Part shown: positions 24,313-32,795 of the stretch, in pieces
How the letters are laid out: each line of letters starts with the position of its first letter
Numbering within the stretch: the first letter of the stretch is position 1
Source: Sphingorhabdus pulchriflava
GTDB lineage: Bacteria; Pseudomonadota; Alphaproteobacteria; Sphingomonadales; Sphingomonadaceae
Assembly: GCF_003367235.1 (NCBI RefSeq)
Contig: NZ_QRGP01000001.1
Coordinates: 62,001-126,000, forward strand
Length of the DNA: 64,000 bases
Reading direction: 5' to 3'
Position numbers and translations under genes: made by a program
The notes under the pieces: model-generated
What the model saw: only the letters and a program-made list of their open reading frames with translations
Told to the model about the DNA's origin: nothing
Databases searched by the model: none

Positions 24313-25764
24313 ATGTTTGAACAAACCTTCAAGAATATCGATGACGTCCTGCGTAAAGAGGCGGGATGTACCACCGAACTGGATTATACTGAACAGACAA
24401 GCTGGCTGCTGTTCCTGAAATATCTGGATGAACTGGAAGGCGACCGGCAGATTGAAGCCGAATTGCGTGGGCAGCCCTATGCGCCGATCCTGAGCGCGCC
24501 TTACCAATGGGGAACGTGGGCCGCGCCCAAAGGGGTAGATGGCAAGCTGGATCATAACAAGGCGATGACCGGGCCGGACCTGATCGATTTCGTCAACGGT
24601 ACGCTGTTCCCGCACCTGCAAGGTTTCAAGCAACGCGCGCCTGCGCCTGATACGCTGGAATACAAAATTGGCGAGATTTTCGGGGAAATAAAAAACCGGT
24701 TCAACAGCGGCTATTCCTTGCGCGATGCGCTGGACCTGATCGACCAGCTGAGCTTCCGATCGCAAGACCAGAAGCATGAACTGTCGCACCTGTATGAAGT
24801 CAAAATCAAGAATATGGGCAATGCGGGGCGCAATGGCGGCGAATATTACACGCCGCGCCCGCTGATCCGCGCGATGATACAGGTGGTGAAGCCAAGGATT
24901 GGCGACCGGATTTATGACGGTGCGGTTGGCTCGGCTGGCTTTCTATGTGAAGCCTATGATTATCTGAAGCCCCAAGCCAAATCGACGGGCGATAATGAAA
25001 CGCTCCAGCGCCGCACCTTCTACGGCAAAGAGAAAAAGTCGCTCGCCTACGTCATCGCGATCATGAACATGATTCTGCATGGCATCGAAGCGCCCAACAT
25101 CCTGCACACCAATACGCTGGGTGAGAATATCAACGATATTCAGGAAAAGGACCGGTTCGACATCATTCTGGCCAACCCGCCCTTTGGCGGCAAGGAACGA
25201 CCAGAAATACAGCAGAACTTCCCGATAAAGACCGGCGAAACCGCTTTCCTGTTCCTGCAGCATTTCATTAAATCGCTTCGCGCAGGTGGTACGGCGGCGA
25301 TCGTTATCAAGAACACATTCCTGTCGAACAGCGACAATGCCAGCGTCGCGCTGCGCAAGGAATTGCTCGAAAGCTGCAACCTGCACACCATCCTGGATAT
25401 GCCCGGTGGAACCTTTCAGGGCGCGGGCGTGAAGACCGTGGTCCTGTTCTTTGAAAAGGGCGAGCCGACCAAGCACATCTGGTATTATCAGCTCGATCCC
25501 GGTCGCAACATGGGCAAGACCAATCCGTTGAACGACAATGATTTGGCGGAATTTGTTGAACTGCAGGCGCGCTTTGCCACAAGCCCCAAAAGCTGGACCG
25601 TGGCGGCAAGCAGCATTGACCAGACCAGTTTCGATCTGTCCGTGAAGAACCCCGATGCGGGAGAGCAAGTAGCGCTTCGCAGCCCTGAAGCAATATTGGA
25701 AGAGATTGCTGCGCTGGATGCTGAGAGTGCAACGATATTGGCTGAAATTAAGGCGCTACTGTGA
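24313..25764 (+). CDS. hsdM: Type I restriction-modification system, methyltransferase subunit HsdM
   Basis: A 483-residue N6-adenine methyltransferase subunit. The N-terminal helical domain (LDYTEQTSWLLFLKYLDELE) is followed by the SAM-binding region IYDGAVGSAGFLCEAYDYL near residue 205 and the catalytic motif IV ILANPPFGG near residue 287. Motif I departs from the usual D-P-A-C-G-S-G form but keeps the G-S-x-G-F core. Its last codon overlaps the start of hsdS (GTGA at 25761-25764), so the two are translationally coupled. Together with HsdS it forms the M2S1 modification enzyme that protects the host chromosome. Confidence 0.96.
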   Translation: MFEQTFKNIDDVLRKEAGCTTELDYTEQTSWLLFLKYLDELEGDRQIEAELRGQPYAPILSAPYQWGTWAAPKGVDGKLDHNKAMTGPDLIDFVNGTLFPHLQGFKQRAPAPDTLEYKIGEIFGEIKNRFNSGYSLRDALDLIDQLSFRSQDQKHELSHLYEVKIKNMGNAGRNGGEYYTPRPLIRAMIQVVKPRIGDRIYDGAVGSAGFLCEAYDYLKPQAKSTGDNETLQRRTFYGKEKKSLAYVIAIMNMILHGIEAPNILHTNTLGENINDIQEKDRFDIILANPPFGGKERPEIQQNFPIKTGETAFLFLQHFIKSLRAGGTAAIVIKNTFLSNSDNASVALRKELLESCNLHTILDMPGGTFQGAGVKTVVLFFEKGEPTKHIWYYQLDPGRNMGKTNPLNDNDLAEFVELQARFATSPKSWTVAASSIDQTSFDLSVKNPDAGEQVALRSPEAILEEIAALDAESATILAEIKALL

Positions 25765-26954
25765 GCGTTGTTTATCCCTCCAAAAAACTAGGGGATCTAT
25801 GCCACGTTGCTCGCGGCGGCTCGCCTCGACCAATTCAGGACTATCTGACTGATGCACCGGATGGGATCAACTGGATCAAAATTAGCGACGCGACAGCAAG
25901 CGACAAGTACATTGAACATACGAAGGAAAAAATACGTCCTGAGGGACTAAAGAAATCAAGATTAGTGAGGCCGGGCGATTTCATCCTGTCAAATTCTATG
26001 AGCTTTGGCAGACCGTATATAATGAAAACTACGGGCTGCATTCACGACGGCTGGCTCGTTTTAAGTGACAAATCTGGACTATTTGATCCAGATTTTCTCT
26101 ATCACTATCTTGGTTCTGATGCAGCATATCGACAATTTGATCGGCTGGCGGCTGGTTCGACTGTCCGCAATCTAAATTCAGATTTGGTGAAAACAGTCGA
26201 TGTTCCCATCCCCTCTCTCGACGAACAGCGGCGGATTGTTGCGGTGTTGGACAAGGCCTTTGCAGGCATCGCCACCGCCACCGCAAACGCCCAAAAAAAC
26301 CTAGCCAACGCCCGGGCGCTGTTTGAGGCGCGTTTGGGTGAGGTGTTTTCATCCCGAAATGCGGGATGGCGCGACACACAAATCGGTCAAATTTCCGAGG
26401 TTAGTTATGGCTATACTGAGAAAGCTAGTTTTGAGCCGATCGGGCCTAAGTTTCTGAGAATAACGGACATTCAGGAAGGTGAAGTTTCGTGGGAGAAAGT
26501 GCCGAATTGTCCGATTTCAGAAAAAGACTTCAGACGCCAGAAGCTTGAGAACGGCGACATTGTTTTTGCACGAACCGGGGCGACGACAGGTAAGAGCTTT
26601 CTGATCGATAATCCTCCCGATGCGGTTGCCGCATCCTACCTAATACGGCTGCGAATAAGCAACAACGAGGTTTTGCCGGAATTTGTTCAGCTTTTTTTTC
26701 AGACTCCACAATATTGGAAAGTTGTAAACGAGGGTACGTCAGGAAGTGCCCAAGGTGGATTTAACGCGTCGAAGTTGGCAGACATGCATTTACCTATTCC
26801 TACACTTGAGGAACAGCGAACGGCGGTTGAAAAGCTTAGCATCGCTAATCGTCAGCGATTGGAATTGCTGAGACTATATGCAAACAAGGTTGAGGCCTTA
26901 AATGAACTCAAACAATCCCTTTTACAAAAGGCCTTTGCCGGGGAACTGACCTGA
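25761..26954 (+). CDS. hsdS: Type I restriction-modification system, specificity subunit HsdS
   Basis: A 397-residue subunit with two target recognition domains. Each is followed by a conserved helical spacer: LDEQRRIVAVLDKAFAGI around residue 155 and LEEQRTAVEKLSIANRQRLE around residue 352, ending LKQSLLQKAFAGELT. The two recognition domains are unlike each other, so a bipartite asymmetric target is expected; the target itself cannot be read. The central region of the gene has lower GC than hsdM, common for swapped recognition domains. GTG start overlapping the hsdM stop. Confidence 0.95.
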   Translation: MSVVYPSKKLGDLCHVARGGSPRPIQDYLTDAPDGINWIKISDATASDKYIEHTKEKIRPEGLKKSRLVRPGDFILSNSMSFGRPYIMKTTGCIHDGWLVLSDKSGLFDPDFLYHYLGSDAAYRQFDRLAAGSTVRNLNSDLVKTVDVPIPSLDEQRRIVAVLDKAFAGIATATANAQKNLANARALFEARLGEVFSSRNAGWRDTQIGQISEVSYGYTEKASFEPIGPKFLRITDIQEGEVSWEKVPNCPISEKDFRRQKLENGDIVFARTGATTGKSFLIDNPPDAVAASYLIRLRISNNEVLPEFVQLFFQTPQYWKVVNEGTSGSAQGGFNASKLADMHLPIPTLEEQRTAVEKLSIANRQRLELLRLYANKVEALNELKQSLLQKAFAGELT

Positions 26955-26958
26955 TCCG

Positions 26959-29280
26959 ATGAACGAAGCCGAAACCCGCGCTGACCTGATCGACCCTGCG
27001 CTTGCGGCGGCTGGTTGGGGTGTGGTGGAAGGCAGCCGGACGCGCCGAGAGGTTATCGCGCCTGGACGACTGACCGGATCGGGCAAACGTAGTGCTGCGA
27101 AGGCGGCGGATTATGTGCTGGTCTATCGCAACACAAAGCTCGCCAGTGTCGAAGCCAAGGCCGCGAGCAAGGGCGTTGGCGAGGGTGTGGGGCAGGCAAA
27201 GGATTATGCCGAACGCCTGCAAACCCGCTTTGCCTATGCGACCAATGGCACGCACATTTACCGGATCGACATGGCGACGGGCAAGGAAGGCCCGGTCGAT
27301 CGCTGGCCAACCCCTCAAGAGCTGTGGGATGCGACCTTTGCAGAGGCCAATGACTGGCGCGATCGCTTTGCCGCTGTACCCTATGAAACCGGTGGGAAGT
27401 TCGAGCCGCGCTATTATCAATATAATGCCATCGAAAAGACGCTGGACGCCATCGCGCATGGCAAGGACCGGATATTGCTCACCCTTGCCACCGGCACGGG
27501 TAAAACGGCGATCGCCTTCCAGATATCATGGAAGCTGTTTCAGGCGCGCTGGAACCTTGGCGACTGGAAGAATGACAACGAGCCATCACGCCGCCCGCGC
27601 ATCTTGTTTCTGGCGGACCGCAATATTCTGGCCGACCAAGCCTATAACAGCTTTTCCGCATTCGAGCCTGACGCGTTGGTTCGCATAACGCCAGCCGAAA
27701 TACGCAAGAAGGGTCGCGTGCCCAAAAATGGCAGCATCTTCTTCACCATCTTCCAATCTGTAATGACCGATGCAGGGGAGGAAGAGGAACCCGCCTTCAA
27801 CTATCAGGACTATCCGCCCGACTTTTTCGATTGCATCATGATCGACGAATGCCACCGCGCAGGCGCGAAGGATGGCAGCGAGTGGCGCGCGATTCTGGAA
27901 TATTTTGCACCAGCCGTACAAATCGGACTGACGGCCACGCCCAAGCGGAAGGACAATGTCGATACCTATGCCTATTTCGGGGAGCCGGTTTACACCTACT
28001 CGCTGAAAGAAGGAATCAACGATGGCTACCTGACACCGTTCAAGGTGGTCGAACTGGGCACCACGATCGACGAATATGTCTTTACCCCCGGCGATACCGT
28101 GGAGGCAGGGGAAGTCGAAGAAGGCAAGCGATACAAGGAAGGCGATTTCAACCGGACGATCGAAATCGAAGCGCGCGAACGATACCGCGTTAAAATCTTC
28201 ATGGAGCGGATCAACCAGCGCGAAAAGACATTAGTCTTTTGTGCAACGCAGAAACATGCGGCTTTGATACGCGACCTGATCAATCAGACAAAAACCAGCA
28301 CCGACCCCAATTATTGCGTCCGCGTAACCGCCCATGATGGCGCGATGGGCGAACAATGGCTGCGCGCCTTCCAGGACAACGACAAGACCATTCCGACAAT
28401 CCTGACGACATCGCAAAAGCTTTCGACCGGTGTAGATGCCCGCAACATCCGCAACATCGTTTTGATGCGCCCGATCAATTCGATGATCGAGTTCAAACAG
28501 ATTATCGGTCGCGGCACGCGCCTGTTCGACGGGAAGGACTATTTCACGATCTACGATTTCGTGAAGGCCTATGAACTGTTCAACGATCCCGAATGGGATG
28601 GCGAACCCCTTGCGCCGGAAGCCCCCGGCCAACCGCGCCCGAAACCCGAAGGTCCGCCGCAGCCGCCAGATGATGACGGGGACGAAGAGGAGGAAAAGCC
28701 GAAGAAGCTGGTTATCAAGCTGGCTGACGGCAAGGAACGCACCTTCCAGCATATGAGTGCGTCAACCTTTTGGGATGCCTCTGGCAAGCCCATATCGGCG
28801 GCACAATTTGTCGAGAACCTGTTTGGCAAGCTGCCTGAACTCTTCCGCGATGAAGACGAGCTTCGACGCATTTGGGGGCAGCCCGATACACGCGCTGCGC
28901 TGGTCGCGGGGCTTGCAGAACGCGGCTTCGATGGCGAGGCGCTATCCGCTGTGCGCCAGATGATCGACGGCGAAGATTGCGATCTGTTCGACGTGCTGAA
29001 CTATATCGCACACACCAAGCCGCCGCTGAAACGCGCCGAACGGGTGGCCAATCACCGCGCGAGCATATTGTCGCGGTATGACGCCAAGCAACAAGCTTTC
29101 CTAGACTTTGTGCTGTCGCAATATGTTGCCGAAGGCGAGGAAGAACTGGGCACCGAAAAGCTGCCGGATTTGCTCGAACTGAAATATGGCTCGCCATCCG
29201 ACGCCGTGCGCGAACTGGGCAGCGTCTCGGACATCCGCACGACCTTTACAGGTTTCCAGAAAGATTTGTACGAAGACTAA
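26959..29280 (+). CDS. hsdR: Type I restriction-modification system, restriction/translocase subunit HsdR
   Basis: A 773-residue subunit. The N-terminal nuclease domain shows ADYVLVYRNTKLASVEAKA (D...ExK pattern). The SF2 motor has Walker A ATGTGKTAIAFQ, motif II DECHRAG, motif III LTATPKR and motif VI IIGRGTRLF. A proline- and acid-rich linker near residue 555 leads to a C-terminal domain like that of EcoEI-type HsdR. The length fits that subgroup rather than the longer EcoR124/EcoKI enzymes. It begins 4 bases after hsdS, completing an intact hsdM-S-R operon that cuts unmodified foreign DNA. Confidence 0.95.
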   Translation: MNEAETRADLIDPALAAAGWGVVEGSRTRREVIAPGRLTGSGKRSAAKAADYVLVYRNTKLASVEAKAASKGVGEGVGQAKDYAERLQTRFAYATNGTHIYRIDMATGKEGPVDRWPTPQELWDATFAEANDWRDRFAAVPYETGGKFEPRYYQYNAIEKTLDAIAHGKDRILLTLATGTGKTAIAFQISWKLFQARWNLGDWKNDNEPSRRPRILFLADRNILADQAYNSFSAFEPDALVRITPAEIRKKGRVPKNGSIFFTIFQSVMTDAGEEEEPAFNYQDYPPDFFDCIMIDECHRAGAKDGSEWRAILEYFAPAVQIGLTATPKRKDNVDTYAYFGEPVYTYSLKEGINDGYLTPFKVVELGTTIDEYVFTPGDTVEAGEVEEGKRYKEGDFNRTIEIEARERYRVKIFMERINQREKTLVFCATQKHAALIRDLINQTKTSTDPNYCVRVTAHDGAMGEQWLRAFQDNDKTIPTILTTSQKLSTGVDARNIRNIVLMRPINSMIEFKQIIGRGTRLFDGKDYFTIYDFVKAYELFNDPEWDGEPLAPEAPGQPRPKPEGPPQPPDDDGDEEEEKPKKLVIKLADGKERTFQHMSASTFWDASGKPISAAQFVENLFGKLPELFRDEDELRRIWGQPDTRAALVAGLAERGFDGEALSAVRQMIDGEDCDLFDVLNYIAHTKPPLKRAERVANHRASILSRYDAKQQAFLDFVLSQYVAEGEEELGTEKLPDLLELKYGSPSDAVRELGSVSDIRTTFTGFQKDLYED

Positions 29281-29353
29281 CTTGCTCACTTAATAATGAG
29301 CGCAGCATTCGTTCGGAATATCCGATATCTTATATAAATAACAACAGTTTATA

Positions 29354-29707
29354 TCAATTTAGTGGACAGCCAGCCTTGATGCTCTGCGCTAATTTATCAT
29401 CCATATCACCGCTCTTTGTGCGGATATCTATTCTGGTTCCTTTTTCTACCGCAGTGAGTGACACAATTATCTTTGGGGTATGGCCATAACCAAGGATCAT
29501 AACATCCTTTTCGCCATTCCTGATAGGTATCGGGATAGCGCCGCCGATAGTCGTAATGGCATCGGAAATACAAAGCTCCAATCCAGATGGCGGCAAACTA
29601 CTGGTAAAAGTAGCCCTGATCGGTTTGGAGAGAGTTTCGGTGATTTCCTTCGAACTTGCCGAACCAGAAGTCAAAATTAATCCCAAGCTTAATGCAAATC
29701 TATACAT
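29354..29707 (-). CDS. Small exported protein of unknown function, 117 aa
   Basis: Begins MYRFALSLGLILTSGSASS, a signal peptide, preceded by GGGGAA as ribosome binding site; the frame opens at 29731. The mature chain includes LPPSGLELCISDAITTIGGA and ends DDKLAQSIKAGCPLN, with two cysteines that may pair in the periplasm. It is convergent with hsdR. The family is not recognised. Its lower GC marks it as island cargo distinct from the hsd operon. Confidence 0.55.
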   Translation of the reverse strand: MYRFALSLGLILTSGSASSKEITETLSKPIRATFTSSLPPSGLELCISDAITTIGGAIPIPIRNGEKDVMILGYGHTPKIIVSLTAVEKGTRIDIRTKSGDMDDKLAQSIKAGCPLN

Positions 29708-29855
29708 GCTATTCCCCGCCGATAATTTCAAAATACTAATCTGACAGACGACTAATTTTATAACTCAACAGATTTTGGAAAAGCAATTTCTTTTGGATGC
29801 TCCGCGCTGGGGCTCTTGAACACGCTTTCCAGCAAAACCAACAAACCCACCCCGT

Positions 29856-29887
29856 AGCGCCTGAGGCATCCCGCCTTGGGCGCTTTT
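29856..29887 (+). terminator. Intrinsic terminator ahead of an island orphan gene
   Basis: AGCGCC-TG-AGGC / GCCT-TG-GGCGCT forms a two-step stem around ATCCC, followed by TTTTC. It lies immediately upstream of the gene at 29912 and insulates it from upstream transcription. Confidence 0.75.
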
Positions 29888-29911
29888 CTGTATGCAAAGA
29901 GGAGAAAGCCC

Positions 29912-30286
29912 ATGCTTTCGATACATGAAGACGCGTCTCTGCAAAAGGCGCTACAATTACCCCTGCCGGAACCCTTGCGGATGCTGTTGCAGGATCGCCG
30001 TGCTATGCTTGGCTATGACTTGCCCCTACGCGACATGGCACAATTCGTTGTTGTCCAGGCGGGTGACACGCTGGCCGACGTCGAACGCGAAACCGGCCTG
30101 CATATCCAGCTTACAATGGATGACCCAGATTACACCCCTGCTTGGGAATGGGTAATCGACCACGGCTTATTCTACGAAACCGTCTTCATCCTTTCCGACG
30201 ATGGCTACGGCATTGCGCTGTTCGCGCTAAAGGCCGGGATTGATCCAATCCTAAGAAGACTGCTGGAAAACGGCTTGCGACCATAG
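29912..30286 (+). CDS. Hypothetical island protein, 124 aa
   Basis: A soluble acidic protein starting MLSIHEDASLQKALQLPLPE and containing LPLRDMAQFVVVQAGDTLAD, WEWVIDHGLFYETVFILSDD and GYGIALFALKAGID. The start at 29912 has AGGAGA upstream; the frame opens at 29876. The alternating hydrophobic pattern predicts a compact alpha/beta domain. I do not recognise the family. It is isolated by terminators on both sides, as its neighbour at 30359 is. Confidence 0.6.
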   Translation: MLSIHEDASLQKALQLPLPEPLRMLLQDRRAMLGYDLPLRDMAQFVVVQAGDTLADVERETGLHIQLTMDDPDYTPAWEWVIDHGLFYETVFILSDDGYGIALFALKAGIDPILRRLLENGLRP

Positions 30287-30312
30287 AGTCATCATATTTG
30301 AATGTCGAAGAG

Positions 30313-30335
30313 GGCCGCCGTTGTGCGGCCTTTTT
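30313..30335 (+). terminator. Intrinsic terminator between two island orphan genes
   Basis: Perfect stem GGCCGC/GCGGCC with loop CGTTGT and TTTTT at 30331-30335. It lies 27 bases after the gene ending at 30286. Confidence 0.85.
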
Positions 30336-30358
30336 CGTATCTGACGAAAGGATCGGCT

Positions 30359-30694
30359 ATGAAACTGATCGCTTACATAATTCTAGGCTGCCTCATCATC
30401 GCAGCCGCACAAGTTACCCTTGCAGCGCTGGCTCTTGCAATTGTGCTTTCACTTGTCTGGGGCTTGTACGCACGAACGTCGCAAACAATCGGCTTCCTCA
30501 TCGTGGGCGGCTTAACATGGTTGGCGAGCGCGTTCCCCAAGACGGCGTTCGCGTCGGGGATAGTGTGCGTCGCATATTACCTGTTCCGGGATGCGAATCA
30601 CCCCAGCGACTCGCAAGGTCCAAATCCCGAATCGGGTTCAGCTTCGCCCTCCGATGACCCGTTACCATCGCACGGGCCGCCACGATCTGATTAG
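30359..30694 (+). CDS. Small island membrane protein, 111 aa
   Basis: The first 75 residues are almost entirely hydrophobic and predict two or three membrane helices (LIAYIILGCLIIAAAQ, LALAIVLSLVWGLY, TIGFLIVGGLTWLAS). The C-terminal 40 residues are proline- and serine-rich and soluble. AAAGGA lies about 10 bases upstream of ATG 30359. Function unknown. Its position beside a defence operon does not by itself make it a defence gene. Confidence 0.6.
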   Translation: MKLIAYIILGCLIIAAAQVTLAALALAIVLSLVWGLYARTSQTIGFLIVGGLTWLASAFPKTAFASGIVCVAYYLFRDANHPSDSQGPNPESGSASPSDDPLPSHGPPRSD

Positions 30695-30841
30695 GACAAA
30701 CTAAGGCTAGAGCATCATAACTCAGCTTGTTTTCCAAAGTGCTCAATTCGACACTTTCAGAAGGGAAAAATAATTAGTCCTGCCCACAGCACGTTCTGCT
30801 TATAAATGTCTATATTACAATATGTTAATGGACTTTTCCGG

Positions 30842-30896
30842 TTGACAGATGTCACAGGCAGACCCCATCAGATCGTTGCGGTCTTAGTTCGACCGC
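30842..30896 (+). promoter_or_regulatory. Candidate promoter/operator of the element core
   Basis: TTGACA at 30842-30847 overlaps the inverted repeat TGACA-GA-TGTCA (30843-30854). A second inverted repeat GCGGTC/GACCGC (30878-30883 and 30891-30896) lies 24 bases before the gene at 30920. No good -10 hexamer is seen at the right spacing. The symmetry suggests repressor sites controlling the 30920-32539 genes. The rest of the 225-base gap (30695-30919) is AT-rich and shows no gene. Confidence 0.35.
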
Positions 30897-30919
30897 TTGA
30901 TTGAGAAAGAGGAGTAAAA

Positions 30920-31246
30920 ATGGAAAATGACGACAGGCCCATGCAGCCGTTTCCACCCCGAGGTCTTTCACATAAGTTCGGACCCGGCGAGTGGCACAAG
31001 TTCCTCGACGAGTTGCGCGATCTCGAATCCCGCTGCGGTAAGAACAAGCATGATCGCGTCGCGATACTGATCGCTGCTTGCATCGAGAACGGTATCAACA
31101 CCATGGCCTATATACGTGGTGTGCTCGGCCCCTTTGGTTACAATGTCAGTCATGTGTCGTTGATACTCAAGGACAGGACCGGAACCGATCCGGAGCGCCA
31201 TATGTGGTCGGTCAATCCGCTTGGACACTACCGCACCATTCGCTGA
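30920..31246 (+). CDS. Hypothetical mobile-element protein, 108 aa
   Basis: A small basic-acidic mixed protein starting MENDDRPMQPFPPRGLSHKF, with a helical core ELRDLESRCGKNKHDRVAIL and AACIENGINTMAYIRGVLGP that could be a winged-helix-like DNA-binding fold. GAGGAG lies 7 bases upstream. It precedes the ATPase gene and follows a gap with inverted repeats, the usual place for a small control or replication accessory protein in such elements. The family is not recognised. Confidence 0.55.
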   Translation: MENDDRPMQPFPPRGLSHKFGPGEWHKFLDELRDLESRCGKNKHDRVAILIAACIENGINTMAYIRGVLGPFGYNVSHVSLILKDRTGTDPERHMWSVNPLGHYRTIR

Positions 31247-31321
31247 GTTTGCCTGATTTGAGAATCTTCTTATAGCCGACCAACTCGGTTTAGTGACTAC
31301 GGGTCCCAGCCCCATTTGAGC

Positions 31322-31376
31322 CTTTTGTTGAAGCCTTGGTTCCGCGCGGAGTTGCCACCGCGCCTTACAACAAAAG
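31322..31376 (+). promoter_or_regulatory. Hairpin leader covering the ribosome binding site of the ATPase gene
   Basis: CTTTTGTTG (31322-31330) and CAACAAAAG (31368-31376) form a perfect 9-base stem; inside it GCGCGG (31344-31349) pairs with CCGCGC (31358-31363). The right arm overlaps the purine-rich AAAAGAG that would bind the ribosome, 8 bases before ATG 31385. Folding should hide the site, implying translational control. There is no T run, so it is not a terminator. Confidence 0.55.
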
Positions 31377-31384
31377 AGATTACC

Positions 31385-32539
31385 ATGAAAAACGAACCTG
31401 AAAATGCGCGCGATCCATCCAGCGCCGGTGGCGGCAATCCGATCGACCCCAAGTCCATTACAATACCAGCCGCCAAGAATTTGAGCGATCCGCCACCGCC
31501 TGCGCCTGATCCGGTTATGCTTAACGTTCCCCTGTTGAAATACAGCCTGCAGGGGAAAGCTGACGAGCTGGAAAAACTGGCGGAGTCAAACCGACCATTG
31601 CTTGGACAGGTTTGCCGGTCGGGGCAGGCGACCATATTTTACGCCGCTCCAAATTCCGGCAAAACGCTAATAGGTATGCATCTGGCTCAGGAGGCTATAC
31701 GCGAGGGGCGATTGGCAGCAGGCAACCTCTATTACCTTAACTGCGACGACAACTCATCCGGTTTGGCTGAGAAGTTACGCATCTTGCAAGACGTGGGTGC
31801 ACATATGCTGGTGCAGGGTTTTGAGGACTTCCGGGCCCAGGATTTGCATGGCTTGTTGTTGAACATGGCGCGGACGGGAAAGGCACGCGGCGTGATCGTC
31901 GTCATCGACACGATCAAGAAATTCGCCAACCTCATGGATAAGCGCGATAGTTCGACCTTTGCTGATGCCTGTCGCCAGTTCGTGATGCGGGGCGGCACGG
32001 TATTGGCGTATGCCCATACGAATAAAGTTCCAGCGCCAAACGGAACGCTGCGCTATGCCGGGACCACTGACTTCGTGGAGGACTTCGACGCTGCCTATTT
32101 GCTTACGCCTCTGGAACTGGAACAGCCCGGTGGCGAAAGAGTGGTGCGGTTCGACTGTATAAAGCGACGAGGGGATAGCCCAGACAAGGTGGCCTATGCC
32201 TATTCGACCGAGAACGGGCTGACTTACGAACAGCTGCTGGCATCGGTGGAGGCTGTAACGTTCGACAAGCTCGGAGAAATCGAACGCACGATCGAACAAC
32301 GAACCGACGCTGAGCTGGTGGACGCCGTGAAGGGCTGCATCCGCGACGGCATTGTCACCAAAATGCACATCGCATCCGAAACGGCCAAGCGCACCAAGAC
32401 CAGCGGCAAAGGTGTTGTCAAGATCCTTGACCGCTACACAGGTGACAATCCCGCCAAATACCACTGGACGTTCACCATAGGCGAGCGCGGCAAGCACATT
32501 TACCAGTTGCTGCCCACAGGCGAACCCGCTCCCGACTGA
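31385..32539 (+). CDS. RecA/RepA-like AAA ATPase of the mobile element
   Basis: A 384-residue ATPase. A proline-rich N-terminus precedes Walker A APNSGKTLIGMHLAQEA near residue 105 and Walker B GVIVVIDTIKK near residue 175, followed by TVLAYAHTNK. These match the RecA-like helicase group that includes plasmid RepA and the AAA_25 family. The C-terminal 120 residues contain a winged-helix-like TDAELVDAVKGCIRDGIVTK segment. It probably supports replication or excision of the element. ATG 31385 is preferred to the 31316 frame opening because of the AAGAG site and the leader hairpin. Confidence 0.75.
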   Translation: MKNEPENARDPSSAGGGNPIDPKSITIPAAKNLSDPPPPAPDPVMLNVPLLKYSLQGKADELEKLAESNRPLLGQVCRSGQATIFYAAPNSGKTLIGMHLAQEAIREGRLAAGNLYYLNCDDNSSGLAEKLRILQDVGAHMLVQGFEDFRAQDLHGLLLNMARTGKARGVIVVIDTIKKFANLMDKRDSSTFADACRQFVMRGGTVLAYAHTNKVPAPNGTLRYAGTTDFVEDFDAAYLLTPLELEQPGGERVVRFDCIKRRGDSPDKVAYAYSTENGLTYEQLLASVEAVTFDKLGEIERTIEQRTDAELVDAVKGCIRDGIVTKMHIASETAKRTKTSGKGVVKILDRYTGDNPAKYHWTFTIGERGKHIYQLLPTGEPAPD

Positions 32540-32795
32540 CCTGCAGGATTGCAGCGTCTCAGTTTTCCAGTGTGGCAGCGCCCGCGTGGGTCGATGACTG
32601 ATGCCGGACTGAAAAGCTGAAAAGCTGGGATGCTGCGGCGGATCGCTTGCCGCCCGTCTCCACCCTGAACTGACCCTTCTGGCCCGCTTGGGCCTCACCA
32701 GCCGCCGATCCGCGACGCGCTGAACCCAACCCCTCGCGTCCGCCCGCCGCCCTCTGGCGACGGACACGCAAATCAAATTCAACATGGAGGTAATT
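32540..32795. other. Structured non-coding stretch upstream of the integrase
   Basis: No supported gene. It holds a short tandem repeat CTGAAAAG CTGAAAAG (from about 32609), a perfect hairpin GGCCC-GCTT-GGGCC (32681-32694), and an 8-base inverted repeat GCGGATCG/CGATCCGC (32638-32645 and 32706-32713). These could be recombination arm sites, an origin or promoter elements of the integrase; none is proven. Confidence 0.35.
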
